From Haematobia irritans (lineage: Eukaryota; Arthropoda; Insecta; Diptera; Muscidae), in the NCBI RefSeq assembly GCF_050003625.1, contig NC_134398.1, positions 27,559,211 to 27,623,210 of the forward strand: 64,000 bases of DNA, given 5' to 3'. The notes under the pieces are model-generated. The model was not told the origin of the DNA, did not search any database, and worked only from the letters and a program-made list of their open reading frames with translations. This document shows, one piece after another, positions 23,301-33,821 of this stretch. Both the position numbers and the translations under genes were made by a program. Every line of letters begins with the position of its first letter. Within the stretch, counting starts at the first letter, position 1.

Positions 23301-26300
23301 TATGTACGGGAACAAAAATAATTCATACGGGAACAAAAATAATACAAAAAAAATCTAATTTTACAAAATTTTATGCCTATAGAAGCTTTTGTAAATTTTT
23401 TTTTTATAGAAAATTTTGCCCAAATTTTTATTTTTATAGAAAATTTTGTCAAAATATTAGTTCTATAGAAAACTTTGTCAAAATTTTATTTCTATAGAAA
23501 ATTTTGTCAAAATTTTATTTCTATAGAAAATTTTGTTAAAATTTTATTTCTATAGAAAATATTGGTCTATAGAAAATTTTGTCAAAATTTTATTTCTATA
23601 GAAAATTTTGACACAATTTTCTAAAGAAATAAAATTTTGACAAAATTTTCTATAGAAATAAAATTTTGACAAAATTTTCTATAGAACAATATTTTCTATA
23701 GAAATAAAATTTTAACAAAATTTTCTATAGAAATAAAATTTTGACAAAATTTTCTATAGAAATAAAATTTTGACAAAGTTTTCTATAGAACTAATAGAAC
23801 TATAGAAAAGTTGTCAAAATTTTATTTCTATAGGAAATTTTGTCAAAGTTTTATTTCTATAGAAAATTTTCTCAAAATTTTTATTTCTATAGAAAATTTT
23901 GTCAAAATTAAATTTCTATAGAAAATTTTGTCAACATATTATTTCTATAGAAAATTTTATCAAAATTTTATTTCTATAGAAAATTTTGTCAACATATTAT
24001 TTCTATAGAATATTTTGTTAACATTTTATTCTATAGAAAATTTTATCAAAATTTTATTTCTATAGAAAATTGTGTCAAAATTTTATTTCTATAGAAAAGT
24101 TGTCAAAATTTTATTTCTATAGGAAATTTTGTCAAAGTTTTATTTCTATAGAAAATTTTCTCAAAATTTTTATTTCTATAGAAAATTTTGTCAAAATTAA
24201 ATTTCTATAGAAAATTTTGTCAACATATTATTTCTATAGAAAATTTTATCAAAATTTTATTTCTATAGAAAATTTTGTCAACATATTATTTCTATAGAAT
24301 ATCTCCAAAACATGAATTATGAACATATCAACCGCCTCTATACGTGTCGAAAGACGTTGACCTCCCATTTTATTATTTATGTACGGGAAAAAAAAAATAA
24401 TTCATTCGGTGGAGTATAAGGAGCAAATTTAAAAAAAAAAATACAAAAAAAATTATTTTACACAATTTTATGCCTATAGAAGCTTTTGTAAATTTTTTTT
24501 TTATAGAAAAATTTGCCCAAATTTTTATTTCTATAGAAAATTTTGTCAAAATATTAGTTCTATAGAAAACTTTGTCAAAATTTTATTTCTATAGAAAATT
24601 TTATCAAAATTTTATTTCTATAGAAAATTTTATCAAATTTTTATTTCTATAGAAAATTTTGTTAAAATTTTATTTCTATAGAAAATATTGTTCTATAGAA
24701 AATTTTGTCAAAATTTTATTTCTACAGAAAATTTTGTCAAAATTTTATTTCTATAGAAAATTTTGTCAACATATTAGTTCTATAGAAAATTTTATCAAAA
24801 TTTTATTTCTATAGAAAATTTTGTCAACATATTATTTCTATAGAATATTTTGTTAACATTTTATTCTATAGAAAATTTTATCAAAATTTTATTTCTATAG
24901 AAAATTTTGTTAACATTTTATTCTATAGAAAATTTTATCAAAATTTTATTTCTATAGAAAATTTTGTTAAAATTTTATTCTATAGAAAATTTTATCAAAA
25001 TTTTATTTCTATAGAAAATTTTGTTAAAATTCTTTTCTATACAAAATTTTATCAAAATTTTTATTTCTATACAAAATTTTATCAAAATTTTTATTTCTAT
25101 AGAAAATTTGGTCAAAATTTTATTTCTATAGAAAATTTTATCAAAATGTTATTTCTATCAACCGCCTCTTTAGGTATCGAAAAACGTAGACCTCTCATTT
25201 TATTTTTTATGTGCGGGAACAAAAAGAATTCCTTCGGTGGACTATAGGCGAAATTTTACAAAAAAAAAATCTAAACAAAAAAATCTTATTTTGCAAAATT
25301 TTATGCCTATAGAAGCTTTTATAAACATTTTATTTCTACAGAAAATTTTGTTAAAAGTTTATTTCCATGGAAATTTTTTTCAAAATTTTATTTCTATAGA
25401 AAATTTTAAAAAAATTTTATTTTATTTGTCAAAATTTTATTTCTATAGAAAATTTTGTCAAAATTTTATTTCTTTCTATAGAAAATTTTGTCAAAATTTT
25501 ATTTCTATAGAAAATTTTATTTTTATAGAAAATTTTGTCAATTTTATTTCTATAGAAAATTTGTGAAGTACCTCTTAGTTGGAGAGGAATATATACAATT
25601 CTTCCAATCCACCATGTTTGATAGAATTCTACCAACTGTGGCAACCGTGCGAATGACCCATCAGGTCAAAATTTTGTTTCTACAGAAAATTTTGTTAAAA
25701 GTTTATTTCCATGGAACATTTTTTCAAAATTTTATTTCTATAGAAAATTTTATAAAAATTTTATTTTATTTGTCGAAATTTTATTTCTATAGAAAATTTT
25801 GTCAAAATTTTATTTCTTTCTATAGAAAATTTTGCCAAAATTTTATTTCTATAGAAAATTTTATTTTTATAGAAAATTTTGTCAATTTTATTTCTATAGA
25901 AAATTTGTGAAGTACCTCTTAGTTGGAGAGGAATATTTTGCAAAATGTACCAAAATATATACAATTCTTCCAATCTACCATGTTTGATAGAATTCTACCA
26001 ACTGTGGCAACCGTGCGAATGACCCATCAGGTCGATGTTTTGAGTACTCAGAAATGCTTTTGTTTGAGCCGAGCTCGCATTGGCTTGGTGAAGAGTGGTC
26101 CGTCTTCGGCCCCCGTTTATACTGGCAACAGAATTGAGACAGTCGATTATCACACAAACCCTCTTGAAACAAATTTTGCAATATCTAAATTGTTCGCTAT
26201 GTACATAAACTGATTGTAATCACTTGGTGCAGATCTGGTATACACTGAAAAAAAATATTGTCGGGAGGCCAAAGATGTCCTTAAAATACGAATGCGAATT

Positions 26301-27787
26301 TTGCTTAGCCTAAAAGACGTATTTCTCTGATATAAAGTTTTTTTTTCATGTCCAAAAGTTAATAAAGTTTTCAATGATGTCGTTTTGTCCTTATAGTTAA
26401 GCGATTCGACTTAAAATTGGGTATCCTAATATAAAAGAAAATTTTGTTTTAATAAGGTCAACTTGACTACAAAGCAAAAAAGCGTTTAAAAATAGGAGAA
26501 GGTTTTCAACACTTTATTTTAAATACATTTTTACTTGAAACAAAGAGTAATTTCTACTTTTAGTCGAGTCTGAATTTAGATATTTAAGTTGTCGTTAACA
26601 TGTTTTTAAAGCACTTTGATAGCACATGAAGAAAAAAGCTGAAAAAAAGAATAAATTAAACTTTGTTTCCCAGAATTAAGTACGCAAAACTTAAATTGTA
26701 TCTTAAATTTGTCCTTGCTACAATTCTCCGCTCCTTGGGCTCAGAATCAATACCAAAAATCATTAGAGTGAAGAGAAAATCTTTGGAACCGGTCATGCAT
26801 TTTTTCAGTGTATAAAATGGATACATAAGAAGCTCCCAACCAAGCTCCCAGAGCTTCTGGAGAGTCACTAGCGAAGTGTATGGCCTAGAGTTGTCCTAAT
26901 AGAACATGATTCCACTCCTCTTATATTTATAAAAACTGAATATTATAAGAATCCGCGTTGTCTTTGTAAGAAGGAATTGTCTCTTTAATTTCCTAACATT
27001 CTTAATATCACTTGTTTCAGATAATAGGCTCCAAATTTATACGTATACCTGCTAATGCCACATGTCGCTATACCAAATGGGCCAATGACTTAAGTTCAGA
27101 TAAACTAATGACACAAATATATACATCTAATGGTCCCACAATTATAATGCCAACATGGATGTGTCATCGTAATGTATATGATAGAATAAATGGAGGTTTT
27201 TCCGAGGAAGGACAAGGGTGTCCTGAAGATTTGATATTTTTCTATAAACATTTAGATAACAACGGTTTAGTAATGCGAGTCGATGAATGTCTACTGCAAT
27301 ATCGATATCATAATGAGGCCACAACATTCACTATTAAATCTGATACTATATGGAAAATACGCTTGAAACATTTAATAGACAATGTACTCAGATATAAGCC
27401 ATGGTCAGAAGGCTTTTCAATATGGAATGCTGGAAAACAAGGTAGAAAACTTTTTCGTGATTTACCAGAAGAACAAAAGAAAATGGTTAAAACATTTTGT
27501 GATGTGGATAAAAGTAAGCTAAGCTTTTGTAATATGCCTACCAATAATTATTATTTCTTGTTTTTTATTTCATTTTTTTTTTAATTTCAGATAAAATCAA
27601 TAAATTCTATAGATATTTTGATTGTCCAAGTCGTCAACAAACATTTAGCATACCCATAGTTCATTTTACTAAAGTGCAACCACCAATAGTTGTATGCATG
27701 AAATTGGATTTGACAAATGGAGATTTTGAAATGAATTTGCAGAGTTTAAAACTAAATGAAGGCCAGGATTATATATTATTTACATAG
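20306..27787 (+). CDS. B3GNTL1: GT2-type glycosyltransferase, B3GNTL1-like
   Basis: Homologue of vertebrate B3GNTL1, a putative beta-1,3-N-acetylglucosaminyltransferase-like protein whose acceptor is poorly known. Five exons keep phase: 20306-20338, 20411-20789, 21036-21166, 27021-27513 and 27591-27787 (stop TAG), giving 410 residues. Exon 2 opens with the GT-A fold start SVIITVLNGAKWIDSCMKSI. Exon 3 supplies VGYGRNRAIEVSNGNY and the DxD-like FQDIDDEM. Exon 4 has SNGPTIIMPTWMCHRNVY, EEGQGCPEDLIFFYKHL, LLQYRYHNEA and FSIWNAGKQGRKLFRDL. Exon 5 has IPIVHFTK and the family's C-terminal LNEGQDYILF. A Q/T-rich insertion of about 50 residues in exon 2 makes it longer than the human protein (about 361). 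There is no signal peptide or membrane segment. Intron 3 (21167-27020) is almost wholly repeats. The ATG choice rests on exon 1 being only 11 codons, so it is the least certain part. Confidence 0.92.
21190..22960. repeat. AATTAA-rich foldback/MITE split by another element
   Basis: 21190-21400 and 22720-22960 share short inverted motifs (aattaaaaaattaatt, caattaactttttaattaa), as in a long AT-rich foldback MITE. The subfamily-C element at 21501-22720 sits inside. Borders are approximate. It lies in intron 3 of the glycosyltransferase gene. Confidence 0.5.
21501..22720 (+). repeat. 153-bp-monomer interspersed element, subfamily C
   Basis: Starts TATACCCTTCACCACTACTG with a hairpin to gtggtacagggtata. 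A GTCY microsatellite (gtccgtctgtccgtctgtct) follows at about 21639. The monomer landmark TCGGTTCAG/TCGATTCAG occurs at 21938, 22091 and 22244, exactly 153 bp apart. It ends with the GC hairpin gtcggccccgcccgac and ttacttgttttt. The plan and period match subfamilies A and B, but the sequence is largely different. Confidence 0.8.
22960..23090 (+). repeat. Dispersed repeat fragment, copy 1
   Basis: Contains gtccttaaaatacgaatgcc...agaagacgca...aaagttttt, shared with 26248-26370. No coding capacity; the family is unknown to me. Confidence 0.5.
23140..23310 (-). pseudogene. Mariner transposase C-terminal relic
   Basis: Read on the minus strand, the region gives NKMGGLRLPTPIEAVDTF, then RIHVSEIPQ, a stop, EWQKYF, a shift, and CIDFNGEYFEKL. 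This is the typical C-terminal end of mariner transposases. Stops and shifts show it is dead. Copies of its right-hand part recur at about 24300-24390 and 25150-25230, carried along in larger duplications of the minisatellite. Confidence 0.75.
23330..26015 (+). repeat. 29-bp minisatellite array with higher-order duplications and captured mariner fragment
   Basis: Mostly forward units, with a stretch in reverse orientation at about 23620-23800. Three large units each start with the captured mariner piece (TCAACCGCCTC at 23251, 24328 and 25158), so the higher-order unit is about 1077 and then 830 bp. A smaller duplication repeats gaagtacctcttagttggag (about 25565 and 25909) and the terminus GTGGCAACCGTG (25638-25649 and 26004-26015). 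Open frames such as the FYFYRKFCQN types are minisatellite translations. It lies in intron 3 of the glycosyltransferase gene. Confidence 0.85.
26248..26650 (+). repeat. Dispersed repeat, copy 2 (longer)
   Basis: Begins at about acactgaaaaaaaatattgt and shares gtccttaaaatacgaatgcg with 22983. It is AT-rich without coding capacity and intronic. Confidence 0.5.
26650..26930 (-). pseudogene. Mariner transposase relic (catalytic region)
   Basis: The minus strand reads DNSRPYTSLVTLQKLWELGW followed by ELLMYPFYT, matching the mariner DNARPHT...LGWE-LPHPPYS block around the second catalytic aspartate. An in-frame stop precedes DNS and the SPDLAP motif is lost. This is a different copy and subfamily from 8181-9382. 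It is intronic. Confidence 0.75.
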
Positions 27788-28137
27788 ATGCGAATACATT
27801 GAACTCTTGGTTTTATTCTTGTGGAACCCTTTTTTTATCGGAATATTTTAGTGATATTAGCTTTAGATTATTCGGGTATTATAAAGTTATATTTAGTATA
27901 TATGACATGTTAGTTTTATTTACAGTTTTTTTATGTTTCAAAGGCAAAAAATTCGGAAATAACATCACATTTTAGAAGCAGTTCGGTTTTGTTCGAATTG
28001 GCTACCATTGGCACGAATTATGGCATTCAAATGGCCTACAAATATATGACACGCTGCACAAAAGTGACTCTGCGGAATTGAAGATCGACACTATGGAATT
28101 GTTTAGCACTAACCGTACTCTCAAGAATTTCCCAGTT
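27788..28137. other. 3' flank of the B3GNTL1-like gene
   Basis: AT-rich and probably includes the 3' UTR. No canonical AATAAA stands out close to the stop. No other feature was recognised. Confidence 0.35.
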
Positions 28138-30166
28138 CACGGTTGCCACTCGAGCCAAATATAATCTACCAAAATTTGGAGAAAATTTTACAAAGAAAAA
28201 CTACCAAACAAAAAATTTTTATTTTGTAAAATTTTATTTCTATAGAAAATTTTGTCAAAATTTTATTTCTATAGAAAATTTTGTCAAAATTTTATTTCTA
28301 TAGAAAATTTTGTCAAAATTTCATTTCTATAGAAAATTTTGTCAAAATTTTATTTCTATAGAAAATTTTGTCAAAATTTTATTTCTATAGAAAATTTTGT
28401 CAAAATTTTATTTCTATAGAAAATTTTGTCAAAATTTTATTACTATAGAAAATTTTGGCAAAATTTTATTTCTATAGAAAATTTTTTCAAAATTTCATTT
28501 CTATAGAAAATTTTGTCAAAATTTTATTTCTATAGAAAATTTTGTCAAAATTTTATTTCTATAGAAAATTTTGTCAAAATTTTATTTCTATAGAAAATTT
28601 TGTCAAAATTTTATTTCTATAGAAAATTTTGTCAAAATTTTATTTCTATAGAAAATTTTGTCAAAATTTTATTTCTATAGAAAATTTTGTCAAAATTTTA
28701 TTTCTATAGAAAATTTTGTCAAAATTTTATTTCTATAGAAAATTTTGTCAAAACTTTATTCCTATAGAAAATTTTGTCAAAATTTTATTTCTATAGAAAA
28801 TTTTGTCAAAATTTTATTTCTATAGAAAATTTTGTCAAAATTTTATTTCTATAGAAAATTTTGTCAAAATTTTATTTCTATAGAAAATTTTGTCAAAATT
28901 TTATTTCTATAGAAAATTTTGTCAAAATTTTATTTCTATAGAAAATTTTGTCAAAATTTTATTTCTATAGAAAATTTTGTCAAAATTTTATTTCCATAGA
29001 AAATTTTGTCAAAATTTTATTTCTATAGAAAATTTTCTCAAAATTATATTTCTATAGAAAATTTTGTCAAAATTTTATTTCTATAGAAAATTTTGTCAAA
29101 ATTTTATTTCTATAGAAAATTTTGTCAAAATTTTATTTCTATAGAAAATTTTGTCAAAATTTTATTTCTATAGAAAATTTTGTCAAAATTTTATTTCCAT
29201 AGAAAATTTTGTCAAAATTTTATTTCTATAGAAAATTTTCTCAAAATTTTATTTCTTAGAAAATTTTGTCAAAATTTTATTTCTATAGAAAATGTTGTCA
29301 CAATTTTATTTCTATAGAAAATTTTGTCAAAATTTTATTTCTATAGAAAATTTTTTAAAATTTTTATTTCTATAGAAAATTTTGTCAAAATTTTATTTCT
29401 ACAGAAAATTTTGTCAAAATTTTATTTCTATAGAAAATTTTGTCAAAATTTTATTTCTATAGAAAACTTTATCAAAATTTTATTTCTATAGAAAACTTTG
29501 TCAAAATTTTATTTCTATAGAAAATTTTGTAAAAATTTTATTTCTATAGAAAATTTTGTCAAAATTTTATTTCTATAGAAAATTTTGTCAAAATTTTATT
29601 TCTATAGAAAATTTTGTCAAAATTTTATTTCTATAGAAACTTTTTGTCAAACTTTTATTTCTATAGAAAATTTTGTCAAAATTTTATTTCTGTAGAAAAT
29701 TTTGTCAAAATTTTATTTCTATAGAAAATTTTGTCAAAATTTTATTTGTATAGAAAAATTTGTCAACATTTTATTTCTATAGTAAATTTTGTCAAAATTT
29801 TATTTATATAGAAAATTTTGTCATAATTTTATCTTTATACAAAATTTTCTGAAAATTTTATTTCTATAGAAAAAATTGTCAAAATTTTTTTCTATATAAA
29901 ATTTTGTCAAAATTTTATATTTATAGAAAATTTTGTGAAAATTTTATTTTTATAGAAAGTTGTATTTCTATAGAATTTTTTCTTTTTTCAAAATTTTATT
30001 TCTATAGAAAAATTTGCCAACATTTTATTACTTTTAAGAATTGAAGTCTCTTAGCTGGAGAGGATTTTTTCGCAAAATCTACCAAAACATCAATAAATCT
30101 ACCAATCTACCAAACAATAAAAAATCTACCATTTTTGGTAGAAGTCTGCCAACTGTGGCAACCGTG
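28138..30166 (+). mobile_element. Minisatellite-bearing element with perfect 12-bp inverted termini
   Basis: Bounded by CACGGTTGCCAC (28138-28149) and its exact reverse complement GTGGCAACCGTG (30155-30166). Subterminal blocks rich in TCTACCAAA / TTTGGTAGA follow at both ends. The core at about 28205-30030 is a very homogeneous forward array of the 29-bp unit (CTATAG at 28269 and 28298), roughly 60 copies. No open frame is credible. No target-site duplication was recognised. This is the cleanest copy of the family whose worn ends appear at 3268, 19651, 25638, 26004 and 53710. Confidence 0.82.
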
Positions 30167-30535
30167 ATTGCCACCCAAAAATAAGAATCAATGACCAATA
30201 TTGTCGTTTTTTTCATTTGCGGAGGATGTACATCGACCCTTCCTCCCAATTACAATTGCTAAAAATATAAAATAATTTCATACTCACATTTTCCTGTAGA
30301 TTTGGACTGAGTTGTCTGGATGTAAAAATAGTTTTTCGGAATTGTTTTAAATTAATTATTATTTAGTTCTAATTATAGCCTGAAAACAAAATGTATGTCG
30401 GGTGAGAAATCAAGCTTACCTTAAACATAAGCTAACCTTTGCATCACAAAGGCAAACCGATATTTATGGATATTAAATTGCAAAAAAAAATACGTACTTA
30501 ACGATAAAATAGAGTATTTGAAATCCTATAAATAA
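30167..30535. other. Intergenic, 3' flank of the SAM-domain gene
   Basis: AT-rich with no supported gene. It should hold the 3' UTR of the minus-strand gene ending at 30536. Confidence 0.35.
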
Positions 30536-32338
30536 CTATGTGTTAAAACCCAAACGATCGAATACTGAGGATTTTTGGCCTCTAGATGAAGATTGTGCAT
30601 TTATACTACTGGCAACGTGGACTTTGCCTAAACGCTTCGAAATAGAGGATACCGATGCGGAAGGGCTTGTTGATTTAGATGTACTACCAAGACGTTTGTG
30701 GACTGGTACCTCACGTCTTAAATCGGCTTTCATTTTTGGCAACATTTTTTGTTTTGTAGGTGATATGGCTTTAAAATTGGCAGGTTTCTTAACGCCATGT
30801 GATTTCGAATCTGTAAAGAAGACTGTGAGTAACAACGATAAATTGATAATAAAGATAAACGTTTACTTAAACCAAGTCTGGCTTTGACAGGTTTTTCCCT
30901 CATCATGTCCTGCCTTGCATTAAATGACTTTTTAGTTGGTGAGCTGTGTCTTCTGGTAGGAAATTCTCTAACTTCAGCTGTTGAGGCAAATTTTACGAAT
31001 TTCTCACTACCGCCTGATATATCCATTTCATCGTCATAAGCTTCGTCATCCGTGTTATCTACACGTCCATTATTATGATCATTATCCGTATCTACTTTAA
31101 GAGGGACTTTCTTAACCAGAAAAACTTTTTGCTTCATAGGTTTTGCTATTGGTACCGGTACAGTAGTTTTGGCTTTAACAATGGTAGATAGTCTCTGCAA
31201 GTAGATTAATTAATTGTGCTTCTTTATCCAAAGAAAAACTCGAATACAATAGGGTTATTATATTTATAATTAGGTAAATAAATATATTAACTCTTATAAG
31301 TTAATAGTTTTAAATACTTACATTTTTTGCTGTGTTTTTCAATATGGGTTTAATTTGTTTTGTCATTGCAATCACATCATCTTCTTTGCCCCCTAGACGA
31401 GAAAATATGGATGACGATGTTTGTGTTTTATTTCCTACTCCCGTTATTTTCACCTTGACTTTGCCAGAGCTGCCGGTTGATGATCCACTTGAATCTTCCT
31501 CAAGGTCTATTGTTTCTTTGGAGTTGATGGCAAGTCTTTTGAAAATTGTTGGTTTTTCCCTACCTGCCTCTCGATCAGAATATACTGAAAATATAGATTA
31601 ATATAAATGTAAGGGTTATCTCAAAAGGATTCATCTGTACATATGAGTAAATTACTTACATTTAGCTTGCTTAGCCAATATTTGCTTACTCCTTTCTGTT
31701 GTTCCAGATGGTAATTTAATTTTGTATTTTCCTTCATGTTCCGGCAAAACCCTTCTGGGTTTAACAGACATAGGAGCCACAATGGCCGAAGATGTCGATG
31801 GAGGTGTTGCTGTAGATGCAGTAGCTAATATCAAAATAGAGAATATTTAACAATAGTTATCAAATGAAGTTATACAAACTCACATTTAAGTCTTATTGTC
31901 GTTTTATTTAATGGTAAAACTGGGTTCGCTGGTACCGCTGCCACTGGAACTATATCTGTACTTAAAACCTTTTCCCTTGCTGTCTGCTCGCTTACATTTT
32001 TAGCATGCCTGAATTAATTTTCTGCATCATTATTTGACTAATTTTACATAATCTTCTATATACCGACCTCAATATGGCTATAATGTCACCCATGGGAGTG
32101 ATTCCCATTTCTCGTAGATATTCTTTATTTAAATCCATCAACATATCGATCTGAATTCTGTTCTCCACAAATATATGGGCATAAGAAGCCGCGGCTGGTG
32201 AAGGTATGCCGGACGCATTGAAAAATTTTACCCATTGCCCTGAAAATGATGTTAGGAAAATTGACTTAGAAAACTTCTACATTTAATTGGAAATCATAGA
32301 TTGAACAATAAATAAATACCGGCAGCTGAATTAGACAT
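30536..32338 (-). CDS. SAM-domain protein, C19orf47-like
   Basis: Homologue of the conserved animal protein C19orf47, of unknown biochemical role and probably nuclear. Seven exons (minus) keep phase: 32338-32320, 32239-32068, 32008-31884, 31824-31660, 31584-31322, 31194-30873 and 30810-30536. They give 446 residues. The N-terminal SAM-like fold spans roughly residues 5-70: [37 protein letters not shown], then [12 protein letters not shown]. The mid-region has the family block [20 protein letters not shown], then ERSKQIL. Downstream are recurrent short motifs IFSRLG, HKRLG, SKRLG and VFDRLGF, as in the human protein. The rest is low-complexity, S/T/K-rich and probably disordered. All donors are GT; the exon-2 donor GTCGGT is weak. 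The first exon codes for only six residues plus one base. Confidence 0.9.
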
Positions 32339-32669
32339 GGTTCTAAGGGGGGGCTAAATTGTTTTACAAATTATTTCAGCAAATCTTCACACAATTGCCT
32401 ATTCGAACAAACACAAAATATACTTTATTTTTATTTATTACAGAGTTGCCACATCTAGAATTTGCTACCTATTTGAGGGAATTTATATAATGTTGGCGGC
32501 TGCTGAAAATTATCCGGTTACGGTGCGTCGCTGTTGTCTTTGCAATGTAGTCCAAATTTATCGAGTAAAGACCATTATGCGTCGTCCAGATATAAGTTTA
32601 TCCGGACGACAGTCCTCGTCTCGAACATATCCCATATATTGGCCACATTATAAGTTAAGTCCAAAGCAT

Positions 32670-32747
32670 AATCGATACCGCTGCATGTTTATGGGATCGA
32701 TAACACATATGTCCATTATTTAGTCATCGCCGACAAATCGTATCGAT
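32670..32747. promoter_or_regulatory. Cluster of ATCGAT (DRE-like) motifs between divergent genes
   Basis: AATCGATA at 32670-32677, ATCGATA at 32696-32702 and TATCGAT at 32741-32747 lie within 80 bases, 330-410 bp upstream of the SAM gene's ATG. The Drosophila DREF site is TATCGATA. The spacing suits a housekeeping promoter, but this is inference. Confidence 0.35.
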
Positions 32748-33306
32748 TGTCAACATTGTAAGATTCTTTGCACACACTGACATTTCGTCTGAACGGCGAA
32801 TCATCCCCAAGAAGACGTAGAAATAAAAAAGGGTATAGTGTGAACGACGTATTATAGAGCGTTCACACATAACATATTTTGGTGTTTGAAACATTCGCAC
32901 TATATAAGAATTTCTAAACAAGTCGTTCTCCTCACACAAGTTTACCTGAAAGACGCACATCAGTTGTATTCCCCACCAAGTTATAATAAAAATTGCCGAA
33001 AAAGTTCTTCTGCTTTTAAGGCCGGTATGCACCTCTAGCGAAAATTTAGTTCCCATAAGAAATGCATTGCTATTTATGCTAACGAAATTTTTGGTAGCGT
33101 TCAATTTCGCAAGCTGCTACGCACCTCATGGCAACTCATGGCAGCAAACATTTAATTTATAACAGTCATTGTGTGTATAAAAGTTTTAAGAGGTCTGTAA
33201 ATAATCAACAATGTATTTGAGGAATATTTGGAACAAATATAAACAGTTTTTGTGTATAATGTTTCTCTACACTCTATACATAGACGGTTTTTTGACGTAG
33301 ACTTAT
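32748..33306. other. Intergenic between the divergent SAM gene and mRF1
   Basis: No supported gene. Short frames on both strands lack any family hallmark. Confidence 0.35.
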
Positions 33307-33442
33307 AGCCTGTTTCTGTATATCGAACGAGCTTTATCGATCGACTGAAATGGAAACAAACAGCTGAATTTATAACCAAAAATCAGCCGTTTCTATGCAA
33401 TTCAGTCGATCGATAGAGATCGTTGACATACTGAAACAGGCT
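33307..33442. mobile_element. MITE, 136 bp
   Basis: The ends AGCCTGTTTCTGTATATCGA and (right end) ACATACTGAAACAGGCT are inverted. The arms also pair internally (TCGATCGACTGA / TCAGTCGATCGA), so nearly the whole element can fold. It is related to the MITE at 36880-37205 by its terminal sequence. Confidence 0.65.
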
Positions 33443-33821
33443 GTTAAAAAAATTTTTGCTACCGAAAATTTTGCAAGAGGTGTCTTTACAGAACAATAAA
33501 GTTAATACTGACCTTTGTTATTTAAGAAAACTTACTCCAGTGTTGCCCAATTTTGTACATATCCTGTACAAACAATTCTGTAGTTTTTAGTCCCTCAGGC
33601 TTGGTTATCAAAAAGAAAACAAAACTTTTTTCATATGTACCACATTTTTATTAAATTACACAGACAAAAACCGACCTATTGTAGTACGCCGACGTATTTA
33701 ACACCTACGACTACCACAACTTCTGGCAACTCAGAAAAGCATATGATTCACGCTCGGCAAGTATTGTTTACATATTTCTCATGCTTTTTGCCTCTGATTA
33801 CAAAACATTCTAGACACCAAA

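Noticed and set aside
25237..25910. FYFYRKFCQNFIS-type repetitive open frames, here and at 55.4-56.6 kb
   Set aside because: Translation of the 29-bp minisatellite; no independent coding evidence.
28205..30030. CRISPR-like regular repeat spacing
   Set aside because: Contiguous 29-bp units with no variable spacers, in a eukaryotic context; a minisatellite.
32490..32723. 77-codon plus-strand frame with several Cys
   Set aside because: No recognisable family, no splice support, and it lies in a divergent promoter region.
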